A stretch of DNA of 64,000 nucleotides. It comes from Malus domestica (taxonomy: Eukaryota; Streptophyta; Magnoliopsida; Rosales; Rosaceae). The stretch covers positions 2,964,501 through 3,028,500 of the forward strand of contig NC_091664.1 in assembly GCF_042453785.1 (NCBI RefSeq). The letters are read 5' to 3'. Both the position numbers and the translations under genes were made by a program. Within the stretch, counting starts at the first letter, position 1. Every line of letters begins with the position of its first letter. Shown piece after piece: positions 11,041 through 22,450 of the stretch. The notes beneath the pieces were generated by a model. It worked only from the letters and a program-made list of their open reading frames with translations. It did no database searches and had not been told where the DNA came from.

Positions 11041-12024
11041 TAGACCTGGCATTTTTGGACTCGATCCGTTAACTCGGCCGTTAATATTAGTATTTGGATG
11101 TTAATATTAGTATTTGGATGGATGCTTAACGAGCCGGGTCGTTAACGGATGAATCTGTTAACAACCCATTAAATAATGGGTCACTTTGGGTTAATCCGTT
11201 AGATCCGTTAGTTGAGATGGTTTGAGTAATTTCACTTTTGGGGTTGCCCGCATAGGGCGTACCCGGAAATGAGAGCGGTCCAAGAGACAAGGTTTCTCCT
11301 GCGCATTCCATCAAACAGTTGGTGGGCGTAATCCAAGTGACCAAATTTGGCATACATATTGATGGAAGAATCGCCAGCCAAAGATAGATAATGTTTTTTT
11401 TTCAGAAAACTTTGTTAGAGAATCTGACCTTCGCTCAAAGAATCGCCGGCCAATGATAGATTATGTTTTTTTTCAGAAAACTTGTAGGTCCTCCATTATC
11501 CCCTCACTGATTCAGAGTTCATTCGACCTCCGCTCCCGCCATGGGCATTAAGACCAGAAATGGGCATTGATCGATGAGCAAAATCTGACAAAAGCTTCCG
11601 TTGATGCTCATCTGTGTGAGGAAGACTAGCACGCAGAAGCTCCACAGGCATTTCATGATGTAGCGCCCTGGTGGCCTCTGAACCAATAACTTATGCGCTT
11701 TGATGACTATATAAATATTGATTATACTATATATAGTTTCATAGGCAATACTTGGTGAGCAGACCCAAAAATTCATCAAAGGATGCCTGCCAAAGGCGCG
11801 CGGTTAGAAATGCTACAGCTTCCAGCAGCGTGAGGGTCACTTAAGAGTACAGTTGCATTGGAATGCAAAAATATTAAAAAATAAATAAATAAAAAAGTTA
11901 ACGGGTCTTAACGGATGAAACGGATGACTTATTAGATTAACAGGTTAAGTTCGGATGATTTGTTAGCTTAACGGGTCAGATTGAATCTGACCCAAACCCG
12001 ATAAACTCTACATGTTTACAGGTC
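11041..12024. mobile_element. Non-autonomous TIR transposon, about 0.98 kb (unit 1)
   Basis: The ends are short imperfect inverted repeats (agacctg at left, caggtct at right) with a probable 7-bp target duplication tttcaag at 11034-11040 and 12025-12031. Subterminal regions are rich in ttaacgg/ccgttaa motifs on both sides (cgatccgttaactcgg at left, ttaacgggtc at right). It contains an internal duplicate (agaatcgccggccaa type) at 11367-11490 and no transposase. The arrangement resembles hAT-like non-autonomous elements; class is tentative. The same element, in the same site, is at 24600-25544. Confidence 0.6.
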
Positions 12025-12254
12025 TTTCAAGATGTCGCTGGACTTGTAAATCAAGTTTTAAAGATAACAAATAGGATATTACACACTTGTCAATAACTTG
12101 CGCTTTATAACGTATAAAGTATAAACAATACTAAAATAACAAGTCTTGCCTATTTGTTGTCTTATTTCTTGAACAGACAAGTGAGCTCTCACAGTACAAA
12201 TTTCCCCTTAAGTATTTCCTAATTCTATTGGATAAGATGCTTAGGATTGTTGGA

Positions 12255-13644
12255 TTAAAAAGTCCGAATCATATTCAGTTCCAATGACTTAGAACCCATA
12301 GGACCCATATTCATGACTATCAATTGCTTCAGCCTCTTCACTTGATCCACAGGCTTCCCCATAGGACCCATATTCATGAATATCATTTGCTTCAGACTCT
12401 TCACTTGATCGACATGCTTCAGGCTCATCTCTTGATCGACCACCTTCGGAATCGTCATCTTATCTTGTTTCTTCTTCTACTTTTGGTTCCGTCGACATGA
12501 AGACATGATCAAATTTGAATTTCTCAACATCTTCGGCATACAATGGTTGTATACCACAGCTTTCCACCTTCCAAACCACCTTCATGGGTTTGCAAGGTGG
12601 CAAGCAGCCCGCTGGATTCTCTATCCCACAGGAATGACTTTCTACTGGCAAGCTGCCCGCTGGATTATTTATATGGGAAGACCGTTGTGGTGGCAAGCTG
12701 CCCGCTGGATTATTTATCCTACGGGAAGACCTGGATCTGAGGAACCTAAGGGAAGAACTGGATCTGAGGAAAAAAGGCCGCTGGTAGGAGTCAACAGGGT
12801 AGAAGTCAACAGAGACCTCATTGACAAGTTTGTAAACATTGGGGGAGCATTTTTCTGCTACCCTTTCACTACTAAAGGCCTCATTCCACACAAGCACGTG
12901 ATATTGGTCATTGACAAGTTTGTAAACATTGGGGGAGCATTTTTCTGCTACCCTTGCACTATCACGGACGTCAGTCCACGCAAGCACGTCATATTGGTCG
13001 TAACCGTAGTCGTTCTGGCGGCTATTGATCTGGCGGCTGTCTTGTGGGATAGAGAATACAGAAGTGAACAGTTCATGGCTTACACCCATGAATTTGACAA
13101 CGAAATTAGCTCTTACAATCAAGGAACGTTGCGGCTTTGGAACCCCAGAAACAACAGCAGACAGAGCGAAACCAAATAAACCTGTTTGAAACCAATCTGG
13201 ACGAAGCTTGATGTTCACTGAAGATCCCTCACTTTGATAGCTGAACCAATTTGGAATTTCTTTTCCCCTGACATACAACCTGAATCTCAGGCCAAGGAGT
13301 GTCCTTTGATGGAGCACTAGTTGCCTCTCGCATAATTCTAATCTGTGCTTCTTCCATTATGTTGCTCCTTGCATTATTATCCAATTTTGGGCAATTAATA
13401 AAACGTTTGCAAAAGCAATCATGTTGAACCCAACCTTGTGTGAGTACTGTCCTTGTACTTGACACTGTCTTCAGCGACGTGCAGCCTTCAGCTTCAACAT
13501 TACATAGCACTGGGAGCTCTGGTAAAGATTGAAGCTGCTCGCAGCCGACTAAGAAGAGTTTAGACAACCGAGAAGCTTGTTTGATGCTTGTAGGTATGCT
13601 CCTAACCTTGGTTCCACTCAGATTTAATTCTTGCAATGAGGTTG
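12255..13644 (-). pseudogene. TNL resistance-gene 3' fragment, unit 1
   Basis: It matches the last LRRs and C-terminal domain of the complete TNL, from about position 26990 downward. Lesions compared with that gene are: an extra C in a run near 13264, which shifts frame within the CQGKEIPNW region; an in-frame 90-bp tandem duplication (repeat of acaagtttgtaaacattggg at about 12825 and 12915); a premature TAA at 12460-12462; and a 63-bp tandem repeat (ataggacccatattcatga at 12298 and 12361) in the tail. Upstream it breaks off at 13644 where composite fragment C begins. It lacks TIR and NB-ARC and cannot encode a receptor. Confidence 0.88.
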
Positions 13645-14870
13645 AGCAAAGTATCCCATATCATCTCTTCTCATTTTTCTTCTCTTTATCCTTCATGCTG
13701 CCTGCAAGATAGGGAGAATGTGAACAATCAGCCGGAGCTCTGATTGCTTACCTTGTCTGTCACTTCTTTCAGCAAATCCCCTAGCTCAGCGACTTGGGGG
13801 ACTCCTACTACATGGTTTGTATCGCGCTTGACCAAGCCTGAAACTACAAATAAGCTTCAAGTGACATTAATACATTACCTTGTGCATCTCCACCAGTTAC
13901 AGATACCATCCCTGGATGGAGGAAGAGTACTTCCAGAGAAGATGTCACATCTACCTATGAGACAGATAAGGAAAGTCAAGACGATACCACACTCCGGTAC
14001 TTAGAAGTTTCGTGGTTACGAGATCATTCTCCCACAATATTTCCTAATGTCATTTGTACTAAATCATTCACTTGTACTCACTAAATGAGAACTTGAACCT
14101 ATGTACTTGTGTAAACCCTTCACAATTAATGAGAACTCCTCTATTCCGTGGACGTAGCCAATCTGGGTGAACCACGTACATCTTGTGTTTGCTTTCCTAT
14201 CTCTATCCATTTATATACTTATCCACACTAATGACCGGAGCAATCTAGCGAAGATCACAAAAAGTGACCGTTTTCGCTACCTATGATCTATCTTGCAAGA
14301 GAACGGAGAATTAGATGGAGATCTCAACCATAGAATACAAGCTGGATGGATGAAGTGTAAGAGTGCATCCGGCGTGTTGTGTGACCGTCGTAGGCCACTG
14401 AAGCTCAAGGGAAAATTTTATAGGACGGCAATAAAGCCAGCGATGTTGTATGGCACAGAATGTTGGGCGGTGAAGCATCAACACGTACACAAAATGGGTG
14501 TAGCGGAGATGAGGATGCTTCGTGGGATGTATGGGCACACGAGAAAGGATAAGATTGGGAATGCGGATATCCGAGGTAAAGTAGGAGTAGCCAAAATTGA
14601 AGGAAATATGAGAGAAAATCGGTTCCGGTGGTTTGGACATGTGCAAAGAAGGCCTACTGACGCTCCGGTTCGAAAATGTGACTACGGGACAGAGGTTCAG
14701 GGCCGAAGGGGTAGAGGAAGACCTAGGAAAACTTTGGAAGAGACCCTAAGAAAAGACTTGAGTACTTGGATCTAACGGAGGACATGACACAAAACCGAGC
14801 GCAATGGCGTTCTAGGATTCATATAGCCGACCCCACTTAGTGGGAAAAGGCTTTGTTGTTGTTGTTGTTG
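13645..14870 (+). mobile_element. Composite RTE fragment C at the duplication junction
   Basis: This is the 3' 1.2 kb of the composite: passenger right arm, second RTE 3' end and a short (TTG)n tail. The left edge joins TNL coding sequence at gagcaaa/gtatccc with 3-6 bp of microhomology. The right edge joins the WD40 acceptor at ttg/tcattccag. The RT remnant has a TGA at 14284-14286, lost bases near 14760, and keeps the Trp codon that copies A and B have lost, so it is not a copy of either neighbour. No target duplication frames it. Confidence 0.85.
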
Positions 14871-16308
14871 TCATTCCAGACTATTGCTAAGGTCGTTGGT
14901 CATCTGGATTACTCTTTTGCGTCAGCATGGCATCCTGATGGCTGCTTATTTGCCACTGGAAACCAGGACAAGACTTCCCGAGTCTGGGACATAAGAAATC
15001 TTTCATTGCCAGTTGCCGTTCTGAGGAATAGCTTGGGTGCTGCTAGGTCAATTCGCTTTTCATCAGATGGTCAGTTCTTGGTGGTCGCGGAACCTGCAGA
15101 TTTTGTGCATATATATAGCACAAAGGCATACTACAAAGTGCGGCAAGAGATTGATTTCTTTGGGGAGATATCCGGTGTATCAATGAGTCCCGATGATGAG
15201 TCTCTGTATATAGGAATCTGGGACCGAACATACGCCAGCTTGCTACAGTATAACAGAAGGCACTAAGGGTGGAAACCCTCGTGTGGATAGTTTTGCTTCA
15301 TCTCGCTCATAAGAAACCACTAAGGGTGGAAACCCTGGTGTGGATAGTGAGCCAGATGGTATTGTTGTACCCTTCATAATGTCACCACATGTGTATTGTG
15401 TAGGGTGTAAAGACTGTGAGTGAAATATGGAGTTGTCTTTGCCTTTCTCGATGCAAAGAGATTTAACCCAGAACTTCTCTCAGATCCAGCTTCCTCCCTC
15501 GGATGATCCATTCTCTCAATGATTAATCGATACCCTACTATTTTTGAACTCTTCTGGATAAGATAAGGGTGTTTTGGGTAGAAAAACGTGATTCCGGATG
15601 AAGGCTTTGTCCCGGAATCCGAATACTAGTTATTGTTCGATAGTCTGATTCCGAGAATATTAGGAATTGGATTGCTGATTTTGAGTGGACCCTGCATAAA
15701 TTTTTATTCCCCAATGGATAGTAGACACTGGAATCCTTTCAGTCATGAATGATTCTCTTTCATTTCATTCCAACCCCTGTTGGTAAACACGCACAGATGT
15801 TGTATAGAGACTTTCAAATGACAGATGTATTCCTGTTGGACCACATAGCTTGGTGAGTAAAATGAGTACTACCCAGACAGCAACTAAGTATCATCCGTGC
15901 AGATGGGCCGAACTTTATCTCCTTCCTCTCTCACACACACAGTACACACGCACGCACAGAGAAAAGAGAGACGGCGGAGCCGCGCAGAGAGAGAGAGAGA
16001 GAGTAGTGTTTCCCTTTCATCTCTTACTTATCTCCAGACTCTGCAAATCATAACAGCAAGTGGATTAGCTAGCTGCCTGGATTGCAATCCCGACCCTCTG
16101 TTTTCCAGGCAAGTGTTTGTTCCTTCTTCTTACTCCCACTTTCTTTTTTTTCCAGTGTTTGGTTATTAATTTATTGTTATTATTTCAATTTTTTCAACCT
16201 CAATTTGCTGTAATTTTTTACCCTCTCTAATAAAATTTGTTTCGCTGATTTTTGTTTGCTTCAAACAAGAACGCTTACTGCATTCGGGCCATTCATATTT
16301 TTTGCTTA
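14870..16308. repeat. Tandem duplication unit 2, left part
   Basis: This is the counterpart of about 9450-10900: last WD40 exon, PORR-derived fragments (about 15290-15545) and the 5'-UTR-like block (about 15815-16170) with a (GA)n tract near 15986. It differs from unit 1 by scattered substitutions and small indels. Unit 2 resumes after the composite insertion at 24460 and continues into the intact TNL. Confidence 0.85.
14880..15266 (+). pseudogene. Isolated last exon of the WD40 gene, unit 2
   Basis: It matches 9462-9848 with very few changes (Leu for Ile and Arg for Lys among them) and carries an intact ccag acceptor. It includes two WD-type repeats (GHLDYSFASAWHPDG to TSRVWDIRN). The 5' neighbour is the (TTG)n tail of fragment C instead of the intron, so no upstream WD40 exon is adjacent. 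It ends at the same early stop as unit 1. Confidence 0.85.
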
Positions 16309-16326
16309 TTGCAGTTCAGCCATCGA
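16309..16326. repeat. Target-site duplication, left copy (composite B)
   Basis: ttgcagttcagccatcga, identical to 24460-24477. Because the last three bases of the (TTG)n tail could belong to either, the minimum length is 15 bp. Confidence 0.92.
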
Positions 16327-16432
16327 CTTCGCCTATGTAATTTTACATTGCCGGTCCCAAGCCCGGATAAAGGAGGAGGGGGAGGGCGTCAGGTAGTCGA
16401 CAGCCGGCACTCCATGATCACGTCGAATCCTT

Positions 16433-19400
16433 ATGAAAATGAATCCAGAACAAAATCGCGCTAAAGCTAGGGCGTCACCCGTAAGTGGTGCGCTGTGTGG
16501 CCCGAGCACAGTGATAAGTGAGCAAGGGTCGCTGTATCTCCATCGGCACCCGGATGCAGTGTTAAATGAGCAAGGGGGCCGTAGAAACTTCTTTTCGAAC
16601 GACTTCACTCAAAGTTGTTTGGGAGCATATGCTCCTATCAACTTTACACGGGACACACAAAAGAAGTACTTTGATCATATTAGACGGGGGAGGGTGAAGA
16701 AGCTAGGACAGAAGGGTAGAGTTCAAGAGAGCAAAATGCGTTTAGGAACGTGGAATATAGGAACCTTAACGGGAAAATCTATGGAAGTAGTGGAAGTTAT
16801 GGTGAGGAGAAGGATAAATATTATGTGCCTACAAGAAACTAAGTGGGTTGGTAGTAAGGCAAAGGATCTAGAAAACTCAGGGTTTAAACTTTGGTATTCG
16901 GGCACAAATAGAACGAGAAACGGTGTTGGCATCATCGTGGACAAGACCTTGACACAAGATGTTGTAGATGTCAAGAGGGTAGGAGATAGAATCATGGCAA
17001 TCAAGATTGTAATAGGACAAGAACTTATCAATGTGATTAGTGCGTACGCACCTCAAGTAGGATTGGATACGAGTTCGAATGAGAAATTTTGGGAAGACCT
17101 TGGAGACTTGGTGCAAGGAATTGCTCAGACGGAGAAGTTATTTATAGGAGGAGATTTAAATGGACACATGGGCAGGGAGACAGGCAACTATGGAGGTTTT
17201 CATGGTGGCCATGGTTTTGGGGAGAGAAACGAGGATAGGGAAGCTATCTTGGATTTTGCAATGGCATATGATCTCTTCTTAGCCAACACCTTCTTTAAGA
17301 AGAGAGAAGAACATGTGATCACCTACAAGAGTGGGTCGTCAAAAACACAAATAGATTTTCTTCTAATGAGGAAAAGGGATCGTATAACTTGTAAGGATTG
17401 CAAAGTTATACCAGGAGAGAGCGTGGCTAATCAACATCGCTTGTTGGTGATGGATGTACATATCAAAAGAGTGAGACAAAAGAACAAGACTTGGAAGTGC
17501 CCAAGGACTAGATGGTGGAATCTAAAAGAAGAAAAACAAGTCATTTTCAAAGAGAAGGTAATCACCCAATGTGTGTGGGATAGAGAGGGGGAAGCTAGCC
17601 AAATGTGGGATTCCATGGCTAGTTGTATCCGAAAAGTAGCAAAAGAGGTATTAGGAGAGTCCAAGGGCTTTGCCCCACACCAAAAGGAATCTTGGTGGTG
17701 GAATGAGGAGGTACAAACAAAGGTGAAGACTAAGAAGGAATGTTGTAAAGCCTTATACAAGGAGAGGACCGATGAAAATGGTGAAAGGTATAGAAAAGCG
17801 AAGCAAGAGGCGAAGAAAGCTGTCAGAGAAGCTAAGTTAGCGGCTTACGACGATATGTATAAACGACTAGATACCAAAGAAGGAGAGTTGGATATCTATA
17901 AACTAGCTAGAGCAAGGGAAAAGAAGACAAGGGACCTAAACCAAGTGAGGTGCATCAAGGATGAGGATGGAAAGGTTCTTGCTACAGAGAACGCGGTTAA
18001 AGACAGATGGAGAGGTTATTTTCATAATCTTTTCAATGAAGGACATGAAAGGAGTGCTTCTTTAGGGGAGTTGAGTAACTCAGAAGAGTGTAGAAACAAC
18101 TCTTTTTATCGTCGAATCCGGAAGGAAGAAGTGGTTGTAGCTTTGAAGAAGATGAAGCATAGAAAAGCAACAGGCCCAGACGATATACCAATCGAAGTGT
18201 GGAAAGTTTTGGGAGAGACAGGTATAACATGACTCACTGACCTTTTCAATAGGATTTTGAAAACGAAGAAGATGCCAAATGAGTGGCGAACGAGCACTTT
18301 GGTGCCTATCTACAAGAATAAGGGCGACGTACAAAATTGCATGAACTATAGGGGTATTAAGTTAATGAGTCATACAATGAAGCTCTGGGAGAGAGTCATT
18401 GAGCATAGATTGAGGCAAGAGACACGGGTTTCGGACAACCAATTCGGGTTCATGCCAGGGCGCTCAACCATGGAGGCAATCTATCTCTTACGAAGATTGA
18501 TGGAAAGATATAGAGATGGGAAAAATGATTTACACATGGTCTTTATAGATTTGGAAAAAGCGTATGATAGGGTCCCAAGAGACATTCTTTGGAGGATTTT
18601 AGAGAAGAAAGGAGTACGAATAGCATATATCCAAGCTATAAAGGATATGTATGAAGGAGCAAAGACTGCCGTAAGAACTCATGAAGGACAAACCGAAAGC
18701 TTTCCCATAACTGTAGGATTACATCAAGGCTCATCCTTAAGTCCTTACCTTTTTGCGTTGGTAATGGATGAGTTAACAGGACATATTCAAGATGATATTC
18801 CTTGGTGTATGCTTTTCGCAGACGATATAGTGTTGATAGATGAAACTCAGGAAGGGGTAAATGCAAAGCTTAACCTTTGGAGAGAAGTGTTGGAATCTAA
18901 AGGTCTTCGCCTAAGCCGATCAAAGACAGAATATATAGAGTGCAAGTTCAGTGCAAATGGAGGCCAAAACGAGTTAGGGGTGAGGATCGGAGATCAAGAA
19001 ATACCAAAGAGCGACCGTTTTCGTTACCTAGGATCTATCTTGCAAAAGAACGGAGAATTAGATGGAGATCTCAACCATCGAATACAAGCTGGATGGATGA
19101 AGTGGAAGAGTGCATCTGGTGTGTTGTGTGACCGCCGTATGCCACTGAAGCTCAAGGGAAAATTTTATAGGACGGCAATAAGGCCGGCGATGCTGTATGG
19201 CACAGAATGTTGGGCGGTGAAGCATCAACACGTACACAAAATGGGTGTAGCGGAGATGAGGATGCTTCGTTGGATGTGTGGGCACACGAGAAAGGATAAG
19301 ATTAGGAATGAGGATATCCGGGGTAAAGTAGGAGTAGTCGAAATTGAAGGAAAGATGAGAGAAAATCGGTTACGGTGGTTTGGACATGTGCAAAGAAGGC

Positions 19401-19591
19401 CTACTGACGCTCCGATTAGAAGATGCGACTATGGGACAGAGGTTCAGGGCCGAAGGGGTAGAGGAAGACCTAGGAAAACTTTGGAAGAGACTCTAAGAAA
19501 AGACTTAGAGTACTTGGATCTAACGAAGGACATGACACAGGACCGAGCACAATGGCGTTCTAAGATTCATATAGCCGATCCTACTCAGTGA
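16433..19591 (+). pseudogene. RTE LINE ORF, copy B: endonuclease plus reverse transcriptase, one nonsense codon
   Basis: The frame is open for 1052 codons except a TGA at 18230-18232 (Trp in copy A). The start at 16433 is the first ATG of the frame after the leader. The AP-endonuclease-like domain begins near residue 100 (LGTWNIGTLTGKS) with the catalytic-type motifs QETKW, the GGDLNGHMG segment, and HRLLVMD near its end. The RT domain follows from about residue 560, with FADD at about residue 790. A C-terminal basic segment with RRGRGRPRK completes it. The protein would nick target DNA and reverse-transcribe the element RNA. A single stop suggests recent activity or trans-mobilisation. Confidence 0.88.
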
Positions 19592-19851
19592 CTTGGATTT
19601 TCCAAGTCGCCAACCGAGAAGTTTTCCTCACTCGGAAAATTAAGGGAACACTACCCCAACCTACATGCTCCACTCAGAAAGCTTCAACATACAAGCTTCA
19701 ACAAAAGAAAATTCAAAGAACTTAGCGAAGAAGGCTTTGGTGTATTTAACACAATACGTTGAAATGAAGGAAAACTTATTTATTGATATCCCCGATAAGC
19801 TACAAATATGTACATATACATGAGTCAAAATAAACAAACAAGATGGAGCCT

Positions 19852-20532
19852 TCACAAAGGTTGCTTAGGAGAAGTCTCAGCAGTCGGTAGAGCCCCAGAA
19901 AGAGAAGGCATCGAAGGGGGATCATTCGGAGCCTCAGTACTGGACAGAACCCTAGAAGGAGGAGGTATCAGAGGTTGATCATTTGGAGCTTCATTACGCG
20001 GTACAGCCCCAGAAGACGAAGGCAATAAATGCCTTTGGAACAAACCCACAAATCTCTGATGATCAAGTAAAACCTGACCATCAGTTTCCTTCATCTGGTC
20101 AAGCTTCCTCTTCATGTTTGTAGCATAGTCATGTGCAAGCCGGTGCAACTGTTTATTCTCATGCTTGAGCCCTCTAATCTCCTGTTTGAGACTCATCACT
20201 TCGGCCGCCAATGATTCAACTTGGCAGGTTCGAGCAAATAGGCGTTGGGCCATATTAGACACAGAACCTGCACACTGAACACTGAGAGCCAGCGAATCCT
20301 TAACAGCTAACTCATCAGACCGTTTGGAAAGTAGTCTGTTATCTTTGGGAGTGAGAAGGTTCCTGGCCACCACCGCAGCGGTCATATCATTCTTCATCAC
20401 GGAATCCCCAACGGTAAGAGGACCAGTAGGGGAGACGAAGGATGGGCGCCATATGTTGTCTGGAGAATGCGGGGCTGCCTCTTCAACAAGGTTCAAGTCA
20501 AAACGACAGTCGGAGGGGCCAGACATTTTCAA
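19852..20532 (-). CDS. Transposon-carried coiled-coil protein (226 aa), copy B
   Basis: Same start, stop and length as 2514-3194, with about eight amino-acid changes spread over the N-terminus (DCRFD for DRRFD), middle (FARTC for FARTR) and proline-rich tail. No frameshift or stop has appeared, although both flanking RTE ORFs are broken. This may mean constraint or simply youth. It has a predicted coiled coil near residues 110-150 and no recognisable enzyme motif. It lies antisense to the LINE and would need its own promoter or an outside one. Confidence 0.6.
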   Translation of the reverse strand: MKMSGPSDCRFDLNLVEEAAPHSPDNIWRPSFVSPTGPLTVGDSVMKNDMTAAVVARNLLTPKDNRLLSKRSDELAVKDSLALSVQCAGSVSNMAQRLFARTCQVESLAAEVMSLKQEIRGLKHENKQLHRLAHDYATNMKRKLDQMKETDGQVLLDHQRFVGLFQRHLLPSSSGAVPRNEAPNDQPLIPPPSRVLSSTEAPNDPPSMPSLSGALPTAETSPKQPL

Positions 20533-20679
20533 AGGTGTTGAAGAGAGAAGAAGTCGGACAAATCAAGATCTTAGAAGTGCAAGAATGGAGCTTCTACTGG
20601 TGGAGATTCAAGTGTACTTTGGAACTTAATGCCAGCCTCTATAAAAAGCTGCACTCGACGGAGCTTCAGACATCGAAGA

Positions 20680-22450
20680 GGCGCCTGCTCAGAAATCGAA
20701 GAGGCGTTTGCTTTCTCAAAAGCTGGGCTGCTTAGAGACCACGAGGGTGATCTCATAAATCGAAGAGGTGTTTGCTTTCTCAAAAGTTAGGCTGCTCAAA
20801 GACCATGAAAGCCGATCTCAGAAATCGAAGAGGCGCTCGCTTTCTCAAAAGCTGGGCTCCTCAGAGACCACGAGGGCCGATCTCAGAAATCGAAGAGGCA
20901 CCTACTTTTCCAGCCTTGTCAGCACCTGTCACACGCACACTCAGCTTTGCGGAAATTATGGGTATTCTGTCGAAGACTTCTGGGGAAGTAGAAAACACAT
21001 GAATCTTACTGTTCAATCACCCACTTCCCACACGCAACAATAGCTTATGGGTACCACAGATAACTTTGCCAAAGTTCTCTGCCAAAGTTGAGCACGTGAA
21101 GCTTGCAGCTCCCACTACATCGCTCTGACCAAGAAGGGTAAAAGAATAGCAAAGAAACAGCACTAACAAAGTTTAGACCCATAAATTTTGAAGGTCTAGC
21201 TACCATATTATTACCCACAAGGGTAAAGGAACAGTACCACTGCTGGATAATTGGAAAGTCCCTGTGTCAACCTCTGTGCCTCGTGGCAAGGTAGACTAGC
21301 AAACATGCCCAACATTTACTCACATTCGAGAAAACACTCCCAATAAGATTGCTTGCTCCAAAATCGAAGAGGCACCGTCCTCCGAATCTCGAGAGCCAGA
21401 CTCCCAACATGACTACTTTCTCAAAAATCGAAGAGAGGGTAAAGGAACAGTACCATTGCTGGATAATTGGAAAGTCCCTGTGTGTCAACCTCTGTGCTTC
21501 GTGGCAATGTAGACTAGCAAACATGCCCAACCATTACTCACATTCGAGAAAACACTTCCAACAAGATTGCTTGCTCCAAAATCGAAGAGGCACCGCCCTC
21601 CGAATCTCGAGAGCCAGACTCCCAACATGATTACTTTCTCAAAAATCGAAGAGACATTGCTCCCCGAATCTCGAGAGCCAGACCCCCAGCATGATTGCTT
21701 TCTCAAAAATCGAAGAGGCATCGTTCTCCGAATCAATCGAAGAGGCGCTCGCTTTCTCAAAAGCTGGGCTACTCAGAGATCACGAGGGCCGATCTCAGAA
21801 ATCGAAGAGGCACCTACTTTTCTAGCCTTATCAGCACCTGTCACACGCACACTCAGCTTTGCGGAAATTATGGGCATTCTGTCGAAGACTTCTGGTGAAG
21901 TCGAAAGCACATGAATCTTACTGTTCAATCACCCACTTCCCACACGCAACAATAGCTCATGGGTACCACAGATAACTTTGCCAAAGTCTCTGCCAAAGTT
22001 GAGCACGTGAAGCTTGCAGCTCCCACTACATCGCTCTGACCAAGAAAGGTAAAAGAATAGCAAAGAAACAGCACTAACAAAGTTTAGACACATAAATTTT
22101 GAAGGTCTAGCTACCATATTATTACCCACAAGGGTAAAGGAACAGTACCACTGCTGGATAATTGGAAAGTCCCTGTGTGTCAACCTCTGTGCCTCGTGGC
22201 AAGGTAGACTAGCAAACATGCCAAACCTTTACTCACATTCGAGAAAACACTCCCAACAAGATTGCTTACTAAAAAATTGAAGAGGCACCGCCCTCCGAAT
22301 CTCGAGAGCCAGACTCCTAACATGATTACTTTCTAAAAAATCGAAGAGACACTGCTCCCCAAATCTCGAGAGCCAGACCCCCAGCATGATTGCTTTCTCA
22401 AAAATCGAAGAAGCATCGTTCTCCGAATCTCGAGAGCCAGATACCACATA
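20680..22450. repeat. Complex tandem-repeat array in composite B
   Basis: Built from the same cagaaatcgaagaggc unit and the longer gggtaaaggaacagtacca block as the array in copy A, with about three long blocks (from 21226, 21437 and 22132) instead of four. The rearranged order shows unequal exchange or slippage since the copies diverged. Confidence 0.85.

Larger units (their letters stand above)
9440..13644. repeat. Tandem segmental duplication, unit 1
   Basis: This stretch is repeated from about 14870 onward with a constant offset (9462 to 14880, 10901 to 16309; about 5.41 kb). Unit 1 carries the final WD40 exon, PORR-region fragments, the empty composite site, a TIR element and a TNL 3' pseudogene. 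WD40 exons of the two units differ by only a few bases, so the duplication is recent. Confidence 0.85.

Noticed and set aside
12505..13179. Plus-strand ORF of 224 codons opposite the TNL fragment (and 25888-26514 opposite the intact TNL)
   Set aside because: Antisense shadows of the TNL C-terminal coding sequence and its minisatellite.
13645..14870. Composite C as a simple target-primed insertion
   Set aside because: Its two flanks come from different genes (TNL and WD40) and share no target duplication.
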